61,411 nt of DNA from Sphingomonas jinjuensis. GTDB lineage: Bacteria > Pseudomonadota > Alphaproteobacteria > Sphingomonadales > Sphingomonadaceae. Shown piece after piece: positions 1-11,573 of the stretch (position 1 is its first letter; every line of letters begins with the position of its first letter). The stretch is from NCBI RefSeq assembly GCF_014197105.1, contig NZ_JACIEV010000012.1:1-61411 (forward strand). Reading direction: 5' to 3'. A program made the position numbers and the translations under genes. The notes under the pieces were generated by a model, which was given only the letters and a program-made list of their open reading frames with translations, was not told where the DNA came from and did no database searches.

Positions 1-198
1 TGCTGATCGAGGCGTGGCGCCGTCACTACAACACCGTCCGGCCGCACAGCAGCCTGAGCTACCGCCCGCCGGCCCCGGAAGCGGCGACACCGCCAGTGCC
101 GGCCTCCGGTTCCGCTTCGCTCCACCTACGCCCGGCAATGGCAGCGGAGACGACAATGCACTAACTAACAACCCGGACCACCCCGTGGGGGCTGCTCA
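1..198 (+). mobile_element. IS3-family insertion sequence, right end only (partial)
   Basis: The window opens inside an insertion sequence. A transposase tail is followed by an outer end GGGGGCTGCTCA (187-198). Its reverse complement, TGAGCAGCCCCC, matches 11 of 12 bases of TGAGCTGCCCCC at 61139-61150, which starts the IS remnant at the other edge. Past 198 the sequence becomes a normal host gene. Only the right end is visible, so the exact element cannot be named. Confidence 0.8.
3..164 (+). CDS. IS3-family transposase OrfB, C-terminal fragment
   Basis: This open frame enters from outside the window and stops at TAA 162-164. It reads LIEAWRRHYNTVRPHSSL followed by a YRPPAPEA motif, the typical end of the DDE integrase core in IS3-family OrfB (IS407-like branch). 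OrfB, made as an OrfAB fusion by frameshifting in this family, carries out strand transfer. The catalytic D, D and most of the core lie outside the window. The last 25 or so residues are a low-complexity Pro/Ala tail. Confidence 0.85.
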   Translation: MIEAWRRHYNTVRPHSSLSYRPPAPEAATPPVPASGSASLHLRPAMAAETTMH

Positions 199-482
199 AA
201 GTAGCCGGCGGCCGAAATCAGGTGGTCCCAGAACGGCTGGAAGGTCGGTGCGCCGAAGCGGCTGCCGTCGATCGGGTTCACCAGCGGCGAGAAGCCCAGC
301 TCCCGTTCGACGTCGGCCTCGGTGTCGCCGGGCTCGACCACGATGAACTCGGTCCAGTCGGTGAGGTCGCCGTATGGCGTGACGAGGGCGGCGAAGCGGC
401 GGCGCAGGAGGTCGATGAGGCGCGGGTCGAGGTCGCGCGCCAGCACGTACGCCATGTCGGCGCGGTCGTAGATCGTGATCAT
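165..482 (-). CDS. Hypothetical protein, C-terminus replaced by IS sequence
   Basis: This is a 105-aa acidic protein of unknown family, with MITIYDRADMAYVLARDLD at its start and a WTEFIVVEPGDTEADVE stretch near the middle. AAAGGA lies 8 nt before the ATG at 480-482, which supports expression. The last 11 or so codons (198-165) lie inside the right end of the IS3 element, so the native C-terminus has been lost and replaced by QPPRGGPGC. It shares its strand with the small gene at 606-911 and could be its downstream partner. No function can be assigned. Confidence 0.5.
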   Translation of the reverse strand: MITIYDRADMAYVLARDLDPRLIDLLRRRFAALVTPYGDLTDWTEFIVVEPGDTEADVERELGFSPLVNPIDGSRFGAPTFQPFWDHLISAAGYFEQPPRGGPGC

Positions 483-605
483 GGGTGATCCTTTCGGGCA
501 TGAAAAAGGCCCCGGAGGCGTTGCCCGCGAAGCTGCTGGTGCCGCCTGGTGCAGCGATGGGATTGTTCGGCTTTTGACCCCAAGAGGCGGGGCCTGGGTC
601 GATGG

Positions 606-911
606 TCAGCGCCCGGCCGGCTGACCGGCTTGGGCTGGCATCGCGTGATCCGCCTTGGCGGGTTCGGCATAACGGCTAGCGATCGCCAGCAGGGTCGGAT
701 CGATGCCTTGCTGATCCGGCACGAACAGCGTGACGCCGCCGCCGTCGTCGGTCAGGACGAAGAGCAGCTCGAACACGCCGCCATGGTCCTCAGCCCACTC
801 GAACGACGGCTCGAAGTCGGGATCGCCCCAGCGGCTGCCTTCGACCATGTTCGTCGCGACGGGGACGCCAGCGGCGGCCTCCATCGCGTCGCCCCCGGTA
901 TCGGGGGCCAC
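606..911 (-). CDS. Hypothetical small acidic protein
   Basis: This 101-aa frame opens with GTG at 909-911, preceded by AGGAAG about 10 nt upstream. The central part, VFELLFVLTDDGGGVTLFVP, looks like alternating beta strands, and the protein is rich in Asp and Glu over most of its length. No membrane segment or signal peptide is seen. It lies 123 nt upstream of the gene at 165-482 on the same strand. The family is not recognised, and the start could also be ATG at 882-884 or the later Met codon in VATNMVEG. Confidence 0.45.
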   Translation of the reverse strand: MAPDTGGDAMEAAAGVPVATNMVEGSRWGDPDFEPSFEWAEDHGGVFELLFVLTDDGGGVTLFVPDQQGIDPTLLAIASRYAEPAKADHAMPAQAGQPAGR

Positions 912-1988
912 CTCGGCTCACTTCCTGATGCCGCCCCCTATGTTCCTCTCGGGGCGCGGCCTGAGCCGGATGTTAGGAACCTAGCCACTAGAGCAGGCGC
1001 ATGCGCCTTTATCGGCCGAAGCCGACTGGACATGCGCGCATGCCACCCGGCCACAGTGATCCTGTCGACCGAGTTCTAGTGGCTGAGGTTCCGACGCCCC
1101 ACCCTCCGGCTTTCACGAAGGGCAGGGAGATCATGGGCAGAAGGATCGAGGTTCGCAATAGCCTCGAGCGATCCGCGGTCGCTTATCTGCCCGGCATATA
1201 AGGTGGCTGTTTGTTCGTGTTTTGTTCTTGTCCATTTTCATGATGTCGAACCATCCCTAAGCCCGCGCCTCGCGATCACCCCGCCCCCGCGCCCGCTGGC
1301 GGGCGACAGCCATGCCGACGATGCTGCAACGCTGCCTGAGGCGGGTGTCGAGAGCGGCGAAAAGGGGAAAAAGGCAATGCGGGCCCTCTTTCACCTCTTT
1401 TGTGGCCGTACCGCTTGTCATCCTCGCAGGGGCGTTTTGCGTCGATCACGGCATTCATCAAGGCTGCCAGTGCCGCCGAAGTTGGGGGAAAGCTGCCTGT
1501 CCGCTATTGGGGCGGCGGTGAGCCTTGACGGACGTTCGTTCAACTGATGCGCTTAGGATTGATCGGCTAAGTTGGGAGAGCGCAATCCGTCCTCTCAAGA
1601 GCGGCCATCCGGCGAAAGCTGATCTTCATCGCCAACGCGACGGCGGCTGTGCGCTCTTAGCCCGGTCCCATCGGATCGCGATCGGGGCAGGCTTCAAGGT
1701 CGTGGTCTCTACAGCTTGGTCAAAGGTCACATCCAAAGCTCAGCGGACGCATCGCTCCTATCCTCCTTTCGTCATCGCTCCGGCTGCGGCCATGCCTGAA
1801 GTTTAAGTCATGCGCGGCGAGGGAAGCATAGCTGCCGACGCCAACAACGGCATAGGCATCGCTGGCGTCGCGCACAGCGCGCGATTGATGGCTACGCATT
1901 GCGGAGTCGGTCGGGTAGCACAGAACGCGTTGGTCAGCGCCAGGCGCGGCCTCCACGATGCCTCGGTCGCGACACGGCTGCACATGGT
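912..1988. other. Gene-poor stretch, no supportable gene
   Basis: About 1.1 kb with only short frames whose translations are Arg/Pro/His-rich and have no recognisable domain or ribosome binding site. It may hold decayed genes. I see no RNA gene or clear repeat in it. Confidence 0.5.
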
Positions 1989-5276
<3,288 letters not shown>

Positions 5277-5300
5277 ATCCCACCAAAGGATCAGAGGCGG

Positions 5301-5930
5301 TCACTGCGTCGCGTCGTGATAGAGGAGCACCGCCTGCGTCCGGTTGACCACGCCAAGCTTGCGTAAGATGGCGCGGACATGCTGCTTGATCGTCATCTCC
5401 GAAAGGCCGAGCTCATAGGCAATCTGCTTGTTGAGCCCTCCATGCGACATCGCGCGGAGCACGCGTCCCTCTGCTGGCGTTAGCGTCGCCAATCGCGAGG
5501 CATGGGTTGAGGAAGAAGATCCGTCAGGCTGTGCGCACCGCGCGTTGAATGCGAACCCGCCGGCAAGGACTTGGCGTAGCGCTTCGACGATTTGGGAGAT
5601 CGCCGCCGACTTGGGAACGAAGCCCTTTGCACCCGCGGAGGCGACTGCTGCTTCCCAGCTTTCGCCTTCTGACCCACTGATGACGAGGACCGGCACATCC
5701 GGCCGGGCTGATGCGATGTCGATCAGCGTCGGGAGCCCGCGGCTGTCGGGGAGATTTAAATCCAGAATGACGAGATCAAAGGGTCCGGCGGCCGCTAGCG
5801 CCTGGGATAGCGTTGCCGCTTCGGTCACCGCTGGATTGGGGAAGACGGAGGCGAGCGCCATCGTCGCAATCTCGCGACACATGGGATGATCGTCAGCGAC
5901 GAGCGCGCGCAGCGGCATGTTCCCCCGCAT
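5301..5930 (-). CDS. NarL/LuxR-family response regulator
   Basis: This 209-aa regulator has an N-terminal receiver domain (D13-D14, phospho-acceptor D57 in VILDLNLP, K107 in VPKSA). A C-terminal LuxR-type helix-turn-helix spans about 148-205 (LTPAEGRVLRAMSHGG, then IAYELGLSEMTIKQHVRAIL). It is probably phosphorylated by the hybrid kinase encoded 24 nt downstream. AGGAGG lies just before the first ATG (5928-5930). That spacing is tight, so the Met at 5916-5918 is an equally plausible start. Targets are unknown. Confidence 0.9.
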   Translation of the reverse strand: MRGNMPLRALVADDHPMCREIATMALASVFPNPAVTEAATLSQALAAAGPFDLVILDLNLPDSRGLPTLIDIASARPDVPVLVISGSEGESWEAAVASAGAKGFVPKSAAISQIVEALRQVLAGGFAFNARCAQPDGSSSSTHASRLATLTPAEGRVLRAMSHGGLNKQIAYELGLSEMTIKQHVRAILRKLGVVNRTQAVLLYHDATQ

Positions 5931-6046
5931 TCCCTCCTGTACCTATTAATCGCTTTATTCATATCAAAGGCAAGATCCCTCAGTGGACGAGGGGGTAACG
6001 GGGTCGACGTCCAGGATTGGGGGGTGAATGTCGACCCCGCCGATGC

Positions 6047-6694
6047 TCAGGCTGTCACGCCCGCCCAAGCACCGGTTCGCCGGCTACGGTGGCGATGCGC
6101 CGCGCCGACGAGCCCCATGCCGAGGAACATCATCGCCCAGGTGGCAGGCTCGGGAACCGCCGAGACGCCGCCAAGGCGCAATTGCCTTAGATCCTGGATG
6201 CCGCTGGTCGCGGGATCGGCGACGAAGCCGACCGAGGTGAAGCGCTCTCCGGCGTTCCCGCTAATTCCCAGGAAGTTCTGCCCGTTGGTGTTGATGTCGA
6301 TCGTTCGCGAGCCGCCCGTGTAGGTCAGGAGGACCCGAACAGCCTGATTTGCCGCGTTGCCGGGGAGCGGAAACAGGTTGAACGTCGCGGTGGCGAAGGT
6401 TGCGCCGCCTGCAAGGCTGAAGGTCAGGCCGTTCAGAAGCCCGTCAGTCGCCGATACGTCAGCCTGCCCGTTGGCGTTGCCGTTCAGCCTCTCCGACGAA
6501 GTGAAAAGCACGCCGATCCCCGAAGATGCTCCCGTGCCATTTATCGTCGCCTGGTTCGTGGCTGCGGAGACCATGACGTTTTCATTTGTCGCGACGCAAT
6601 TGTTGCCTGTGCAGATGTTGATTGCAGCCGATGCCGGACTGGCAGCAATGGCTGTGGTGGCGGCCATGACTAGGATCGTCGTTCTGATTAGCAT
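6047..6694 (-). CDS. PEPxxWA-CTERM sorting domain protein (exported)
   Basis: The 215-aa product begins with a clear signal peptide (MLIRTTILVMAATTAIAA, cleavage expected after SPASA). It ends with VPEPATWAMMFLGMGLVG followed by an Arg-rich tail, the PEP-CTERM signal recognised by exosortase. The mature part is Asn/Gly/Thr-rich and probably beta-structured, a common type of secreted or surface protein. I chose the ATG at 6692-6694 because GGGGAGAA lies about 6 nt before it; the longer upstream frame is not preceded by such a site and does not look coding. No exosortase gene is in the window, so processing would rely on a gene elsewhere. Confidence 0.88.
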   Translation of the reverse strand: MLIRTTILVMAATTAIAASPASAAINICTGNNCVATNENVMVSAATNQATINGTGASSGIGVLFTSSERLNGNANGQADVSATDGLLNGLTFSLAGGATFATATFNLFPLPGNAANQAVRVLLTYTGGSRTIDINTNGQNFLGISGNAGERFTSVGFVADPATSGIQDLRQLRLGGVSAVPEPATWAMMFLGMGLVGAAHRHRSRRTGAWAGVTA

Positions 6695-6935
6695 CGAGGT
6701 TCTCCCCTGGTTGGCGCAGTTGGCCTGAGCAGGCTGCGCGGACGAGCGGCCCCGGGAGAGCGTGTATCGCCACGACGGACGGCACATAACCGGCACTTTA
6801 GAGCTATATGGGCGGACTTGCAGTCTGATTATGGTGGGTGCCGGAGCACCTCGGCAGTGATCGCGACGCCCGCGACCCTCGACGCGCCCACGCGAGATGC
6901 TCCACTCCGCAATCTGGCGCATGGGAGAGGAGCGC

Positions 6936-8069
6936 ATGGGGATCCACGAAGAGCCACGTTTAGGGGCGGCGGAGCCACGAGAGGGCGTTGCTGCCGTCTC
7001 TGCGTCCGGGCTTGAAGTGACCGTGCTGGGTAATGCGCTTGAAGACGACGGTGAACTGGAGCGGGCGTTGGTTTTCAGCGGCATCGGGTGCTGGGTATTG
7101 GAGCTGTCAACCCAGCGGCTCCGGGTCACCCTGCATTGCAAAACCATTTACGGTCGACCATCCGCCGACAGGTTCGAGATGGCGGACATGATTGCTGCGA
7201 TCCATCCTGCCGATCGTTCAGTCTACAATGACGCCGTCGACGCCGCAGTGCGAAACGGCGTGTGCGTCGACCTCGATCATCGCATACTCCTGCCCGATGG
7301 ATCGGAGCGCTGGGTGGAGCTGCGTGGTCAGGCTATCATCGATCAGATGGGCAGTGGACCGATCCTCATCTGCACGGTTCAGGACATCACCGACCGCAAG
7401 CAGGGCGACCTCCATCGTGCGCTTCTAGCGAGTGAGATGAACCACCGTGTAAAAAACAGCTTTTCGCTCACGCAGGCCGTCATCCATCAGACGGTCCGGA
7501 GCGCCAAGTCGATCAGAGAGGTGGCAACGGTCCTCGATTTGCGCCTTGCCGCCCTGGCGGTAGCGAACGATCTCCTCGTAAGCGACGTTGCAGGCACCGC
7601 GACAATGGTTGACGTGGTACGTCGTGCCCTTCTGCCATTCGGGTTCGGCACGACCGACCATTTTCAGTGGGCTGGGCCAGACGTCGCACTGCCCGCGCGC
7701 GTGGTGGCATCGTTGAGCCTCGTGCTTCACGAGTTGGCCACGAATGCGTCGAAATTCGGTGCGTTATCGCAGGTGGGGGGAAGCGTCCGCCTCGTCTGGC
7801 AGATGACCGAGCGCAAAGGCCAGATGCGGCTTAGCCTGACCTGGAGGGAAGCAAACGGCCCCCCCGTCCGACCGCCGCAACGGACAGGCTTCGGCACGAG
7901 GCTGATTCAGCGGTGTCTTGGCGATGAGATCGGCGGCTTCACCGCAATCGAATTTCGTATTGATGGGCTCCTCTTTACGGCGGATCTTCCGATGCACGAA
8001 AGCGCCTCGACCGTTGCCGGCACGTCGCTGACGGGCGAGGCAACGCCGTTCCAGCCCCCGTCGTGCTGA
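6936..8069 (+). CDS. HWE-family sensor histidine kinase with PAS domain
   Basis: This soluble kinase of about 377 aa has a PAS_3-like sensor at about 42-155 (ending VQDITDRKQ). An HWE kinase core follows, with H170 in LASEMNHRVKN, an ATP-binding LHELATNASKFGALS segment and the WRE triplet in LTWREANGP that defines the family. HWE kinases in alphaproteobacteria often control stress or light responses. The start at 6936 follows GAGAGG; ATGs at 6897 and 6921 are alternatives. No membrane segment is visible. The gene is followed after 10 nt by a Crp-like regulator, suggesting one transcript and perhaps one pathway. Confidence 0.87.
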   Translation: MGIHEEPRLGAAEPREGVAAVSASGLEVTVLGNALEDDGELERALVFSGIGCWVLELSTQRLRVTLHCKTIYGRPSADRFEMADMIAAIHPADRSVYNDAVDAAVRNGVCVDLDHRILLPDGSERWVELRGQAIIDQMGSGPILICTVQDITDRKQGDLHRALLASEMNHRVKNSFSLTQAVIHQTVRSAKSIREVATVLDLRLAALAVANDLLVSDVAGTATMVDVVRRALLPFGFGTTDHFQWAGPDVALPARVVASLSLVLHELATNASKFGALSQVGGSVRLVWQMTERKGQMRLSLTWREANGPPVRPPQRTGFGTRLIQRCLGDEIGGFTAIEFRIDGLLFTADLPMHESASTVAGTSLTGEATPFQPPSC

Positions 8070-8079
8070 GCCATCGATC

Positions 8080-8811
8080 ATGGCCGATCCGCCGCCGCCT
8101 TCACCCGGAGACTTGATCGTTACGCGTTTGCGTCGCGTTCTTGATCTGCCGCCCGACGATGCCGAGGTCATCAGGGGCTTGTCATGGAATTTACGGGCAG
8201 TGCCCGACTACCGATCGGCAGCCGGGGGGACCTACGGCATGGAATTGCGACCGGGGTTTATCGTTTCGGGCGGGGTCATCAAGTCGCGCCATCGTGCTGA
8301 CGGCGTCAAGGAGACGGTAGGACTGGCGCTGCCTGGCGATCCGCTGGGCCTTGACGCTGTCTTTGGTCGGGAGATGATCGACGAGGTCATCTACCTTCCG
8401 GGAACGACCCTGGTCGACACGGACGCCGCCGCCCTTCGACGCGCGATGACGATGGCTCCGAGCATCCCCGTGGCACTCGGCACGCTGCTGATCGGCGACC
8501 TCTCCATAGCGGAGCAGTGGATACTCTGCCTGGGCAGATTCGATGCTATGCAGCGCATTTGCCATCTCTTCTGCGAGCTCTCGGCCAGGATGCATGCGGG
8601 TGACGAGCCTAGAAATCCTGTGGTGGCCGGACTGACGCAGGACCAGATAGCTGATCTCGTTGGATTGACACCCGTCCACGTCAACCGAACGCTTCATGTG
8701 CTCGCCAAGACGGGATGCATCACGCTAGGGCGAGGTTACGTGCGCCTCGACGATCTTTCCACGTTGCACAGCCGCGGCGGGTTCGACGGACGGTATCTGG
8801 GGCTTCGCTGA
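8080..8811 (+). CDS. Crp/Fnr-family transcriptional regulator
   Basis: The 243-aa protein has a cupin-like N-terminal sensor (about 25-110), a long dimerisation helix and a C-terminal winged helix (about 180-225) with LTQDQIADLVGLTPVHVNRT, the Crp-type recognition helix. There is no Fnr-like cysteine cluster at the N-terminus, so an iron-sulfur oxygen sensor is unlikely. It lies 10 nt after the HWE kinase. Its DNA-binding helix closely resembles that of the other Crp-like gene at 51909. The ligand is unknown. The start is weakly supported because no strong ribosome binding site precedes the ATG. Confidence 0.88.
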   Translation: MADPPPPSPGDLIVTRLRRVLDLPPDDAEVIRGLSWNLRAVPDYRSAAGGTYGMELRPGFIVSGGVIKSRHRADGVKETVGLALPGDPLGLDAVFGREMIDEVIYLPGTTLVDTDAAALRRAMTMAPSIPVALGTLLIGDLSIAEQWILCLGRFDAMQRICHLFCELSARMHAGDEPRNPVVAGLTQDQIADLVGLTPVHVNRTLHVLAKTGCITLGRGYVRLDDLSTLHSRGGFDGRYLGLR

Positions 8812-8862
8812 GCCTCGGTTATGCGGCAAGCGCCGATCCCCTGATCGTGGACGATTGGATCG

Positions 8863-9207
8863 TCAATGCGGCCAGCCCGGCGAGGCGATCAGCCACTTAG
8901 CGAGACGTCGCACAGCATCTGATGTGAGCTTTGCCGAGCCGTCGCCTGATCCCGCATCGGGCATCCATACATGGCCGGCCTTCGCGAAATGAGCGAGCCA
9001 GCGGTTTCCGGCCTCCGTGCCGCCGCCGCTCAGCTCGAGCAATTCTGCGATAGCCATGTGCAGCCCGCGTTGCTCGGCGATGAAGAGCACCAGCAAGATG
9101 TCCCACGGGTGTTCGCCGCCGAAGAAGACGTCGGGGAAGTAGGATGATCGCAGTCGCCTTCTTTGCAACTCAACGGCGGCCATGTCGGCAAGTCTGGGTG
9201 AGGCCAT
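8863..9207 (-). CDS. Small winged-helix DNA-binding protein (MarR-like)
   Basis: This 114-aa protein has FPDVFFGGEHPWDILLVLFI near its start, then helices and TSDAVRRLAKWL at the end. The layout matches small MarR-like winged-helix regulators that are common in sphingomonads (RRxFP...PAWDMLLDL..., then a NRWL recognition helix and a wing). GGGAG lies 8 nt before the ATG. It converges with the Crp-like gene at 8080-8811, with 51 nt between the stops. Its target is unknown, and the family assignment rests on recalled similarity only. Confidence 0.65.
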   Translation of the reverse strand: MASPRLADMAAVELQRRRLRSSYFPDVFFGGEHPWDILLVLFIAEQRGLHMAIAELLELSGGGTEAGNRWLAHFAKAGHVWMPDAGSGDGSAKLTSDAVRRLAKWLIASPGWPH

Positions 9208-9291
9208 CGGGATATCTCCCAGCCATGATAATTCGTTGCGGTAATCTCCTCCTGCCCGCAGAAGCAGGAGGAGAGGCGGGTAATCGCCCCG

Positions 9292-9807
9292 TTAGTTGCC
9301 GCTGGCTGCGATCGTTCCGACGACGAGCACGGTGTCTGTGTCCCCCCGACGCTGTGCTAAGCTGTTGAAGAGAGCCTCGCGCCGCAGTTGCTCGACCATG
9401 CGGTCGTAGCTCTCCCAATCTGTCGCGAAGACGAGGTTAGCCCTCACATGTTGTCCGGAAGCGATCGAGGCGGGCATCTCGGGCATCGTTCCCATGCGAG
9501 CGATGGCACGCAGGGCGAGCCGATCGAGCATGGAATGTCCGGATGGACGAGCGACGACGAGGTCCTTGGGTCGGTTGGCGCGGTCGGCGGCGAAACGCAC
9601 GGTGACGATGCCGTCGATGTGAAATCCTGCGATTGGGGCAGCGACGGATGCCATGGCTCGGTCAAGTCGTCGGGCGACCGCCGCGCTCCATTGCGCTGGC
9701 GTTACGGGGTTCGCACGCACGGTGATGTCATCGCCGGCTTGCTTGGCGCTTGAAGAAGCCGGGAACAGGACGGCGATGGCCGTCAGGAGGATAACGATGG
9801 GCTTCAT
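9292..9807 (-). CDS. Secreted TonB C-terminal-like domain protein
   Basis: The 171-aa product starts with a signal peptide (MKPIVILLTAIAVLFPASSS, cleavage likely after SA) and continues into a TonB-C-like fold (about 35-130). The features are GFHIDGIVTVRFAADRANRP, then a HSMLDRLALRAIARMGTMPE helix and a final beta strand. There is no N-terminal anchor or proline-rich spacer, so it is not a classical energy-transducing TonB. It may be a periplasmic stand-alone domain. I chose the ATG at 9805-9807 because AAGGAGA precedes it by 6 nt; the Met five codons earlier has no such site. Confidence 0.7.
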   Translation of the reverse strand: MKPIVILLTAIAVLFPASSSAKQAGDDITVRANPVTPAQWSAAVARRLDRAMASVAAPIAGFHIDGIVTVRFAADRANRPKDLVVARPSGHSMLDRLALRAIARMGTMPEMPASIASGQHVRANLVFATDWESYDRMVEQLRREALFNSLAQRRGDTDTVLVVGTIAASGN

Positions 9808-10478
9808 GACGATCTCCTTCATCGGATGATCGGCCTGGAAGCGCGCGTGATCGCCGCGGTTTGGCCGCGGCGGCGTCTAGGTCGAAGCGGTGCGGTGACG
9901 CTTCTGCGGTCAGCGGCCAGCACCAAGCGCTGGATCGGCCTCGGCGGAGCTCGCGTCAATCCGACGAAATAGCGATGCCTTAGCACTAAAAGGCCAGCAA
10001 CGAGGCGAATTCGCATGGTGGCCATGAAGCTATCCTGAATCGCTAAGTCTGCCTTGATCTCGCGAGATGGACGAAGGGCAGATCGCCGGAATCGATCTGG
10101 CAGCCTCGAACGACCACATCTGGGACGATAGCGGAACGTCCGCTTTCGGTCGGTTGCTGCGACAAGCGGCCAATTGCTTGGGGGGCGGTGAAAAGTGGTG
10201 CGGGCCGATTTAGGTGGTATAAAGCGGTGCGTCCGCTTTGAATCCGTCGACCGCTAATGTGCGCTGATCGATTGCTCAGACTTAGTGTATGGATTGCTCA
10301 GCAGCCTTAGTCGAATTGTAGATCCCTGCGGCCTAACGCTGCCAGCATTTGGAGTAACATGCATTTTTCGAAGAGCCGCGCATTGAAGTGAAGATCACTA
10401 GGCGTAGTAAGTCGATAGTAGAAAGCTCCGCCCTTTTCAGAAAGTCGAATGATCAGCGATCGCCGCATGTGCCGCGGG
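9808..10478. other. Intergenic stretch without a supportable gene
   Basis: About 670 nt between the TonB-C-like gene and the first PilZ gene. Small minus-strand frames exist (9819-10025, and a 53-codon frame at 10307-10468), but none has a clear domain. The second half is lower in GC than its surroundings. No RNA gene is recognised. Confidence 0.45.
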
Positions 10479-10922
10479 TTACACGTGACGGTAGGCATTC
10501 TGCAGCGAGTGGAACCAGCCAGCCTTGCAGGTGGTCTTGGTATCCCCAAAGCCGGGCTGTATAGCGGAGGTGCGCGGGGCGATCTTCGCCGTCGCATGGA
10601 TCGGGTTAATGGGAGTCCCGAAAACGAGTCCCGCTGCGTTTTCTGAGGTCCAGACGACCGTGGCAGCAACGTCCACCAGCTTCCCAATCGTCAGGAAGAC
10701 CGCATTACCGGATTGCAGATCGCTTGTCCGGTCAATCCGCATCCCGCCTTCCGAGATGTTGCGGACGCGGTGGCAGGTTGCCGGAGCTTCTTTGTTAGCG
10801 GCGATGAGGACGGTAAGCATCACGCTGACGCGACGTGCGCGCGGCTTCATCGTTTCGAACTCTCTTGGTTCGGACACGATATGACCTGAGGTCGAAGCGT
10901 CGGATGCGCGGGTCAGGATCAT
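10479..10922 (-). CDS. PilZ-domain protein (putative c-di-GMP binder)
   Basis: The 147-aa protein contains a PilZ domain at about 25-105. It has an Arg-rich start (KPRARRVSVMLTVLI) followed by VRNISEGGMRIDRTSDLQSG, the N-x-S-x-x-G strand that contacts c-di-GMP. The AGGAAA 7 nt before the ATG supports the start. A C-terminal extension of about 40 aa has no known domain. It lies 30 nt after a second PilZ gene on the same strand, upstream of and divergent from a GGDEF-EAL enzyme, which fits a local c-di-GMP module. Confidence 0.8.
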   Translation of the reverse strand: MILTRASDASTSGHIVSEPREFETMKPRARRVSVMLTVLIAANKEAPATCHRVRNISEGGMRIDRTSDLQSGNAVFLTIGKLVDVAATVVWTSENAAGLVFGTPINPIHATAKIAPRTSAIQPGFGDTKTTCKAGWFHSLQNAYRHV

Positions 10923-10952
10923 GTCAGGCTTTCCTGTCTTTGGTCTTCGACG

Positions 10953-11420
10953 TCAATGGTGCGGGGACAGGGCGATCATTGCGGCTTGAGCAGGGGTGGA
11001 AAGCGTATGGAACACCAGCGAACCCAGCGTCGCCGTCGACCATAGGATCGCGATCGCGATCGCTGCCGCCTCCAGATGGCGCTTGATGTGGATCGAGCGC
11101 GTTGCCGTCCGCGCCAACCGTCGCCGTTCCACGGGCAGCGCGGCAACCGGCGCTTGTCCGGTCCTGTGGAGCGAGTTGACGTCGATCCGTTCGCGGGTGT
11201 TGATCCCGCACCGGTTGGCGGTTGACCACATGATGCGACCGACCACGACCAACGTGTCGCGGCGCAATTCCACATAGCTGCCGCGGCACGGGGCGCGTCC
11301 GACAAGCTGCAGCATTGCGCCATGCGAGGAGATGTTGCGGATGGTGGCATCGGTCCAGCCGCCATCGGTGCGCAGTCGCGCCGCAATCATCGTTGCCTTG
11401 CGGAATTCACGATTCTTCAT
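10953..11420 (-). CDS. PilZ-domain protein with C-terminal membrane helix
   Basis: The 155-aa product has a PilZ-like N-terminal half (FRKATMIAARLR, then ATIRNISSHGAMLQLVG with N-x-S-x-x-G). A basic linker and one likely transmembrane segment near the C-terminus follow (AAAIAIAILWSTATLGSLVF). A membrane-tethered c-di-GMP effector is plausible. I preferred the ATG at 11418-11420 because AGGTAGG lies about 7 nt upstream; an ATG at 11457-11459 would add 13 acidic residues without a ribosome binding site. It is divergent from the GGDEF-EAL gene, with about 150 nt of low-GC sequence between. Confidence 0.75.
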   Translation of the reverse strand: MKNREFRKATMIAARLRTDGGWTDATIRNISSHGAMLQLVGRAPCRGSYVELRRDTLVVVGRIMWSTANRCGINTRERIDVNSLHRTGQAPVAALPVERRRLARTATRSIHIKRHLEAAAIAIAILWSTATLGSLVFHTLSTPAQAAMIALSPHH

Positions 11421-11484
11421 ATCGATGCCTACCTCGTCTTCCGTCCCGCTATCTGGCATCGATCACTATTCAAATATCGCAAAA

Positions 11485-11507
11485 CTACGATCTGCGTAGT
11501 TCTACGC
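11485..11507. promoter_or_regulatory. Inverted CGTAG/CTACG motif upstream of the GGDEF-EAL gene
   Basis: Three half-sites lie in a row: CTACG (11485-11489), CGTAG (11495-11499) and CTACG (11502-11506). The last two form the perfect inverted repeat GCGTAGTTCTACGC at 11494-11507, centred about 73 nt before the start at 11574. The same arms, CGTAG-AA-CTACG, occur at 25095-25106 upstream of the chemoreceptor. It looks like an operator for a dimeric regulator; the FixJ-like regulator nearby is one candidate (inference). Confidence 0.5.
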
Positions 11508-11573
11508 TTATTTACCTTTCGTTAACCCTAGATAGCGACTTACCGGGTGCAAGCAGAGGTGAAAGGAAGCGAT

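Noticed and set aside
1203..1806. Plus-strand frames of 70-115 codons in the gene-poor stretch
   Set aside because: Starts lack ribosome binding sites and the translations have no domain or periodic structure; they look like decayed or random frames.
10307..10468. A 53-codon minus-strand frame after the first PilZ gene
   Set aside because: Composition is plausible but there is no ribosome binding site or family, and the frame runs on from a shadow of the PilZ gene.
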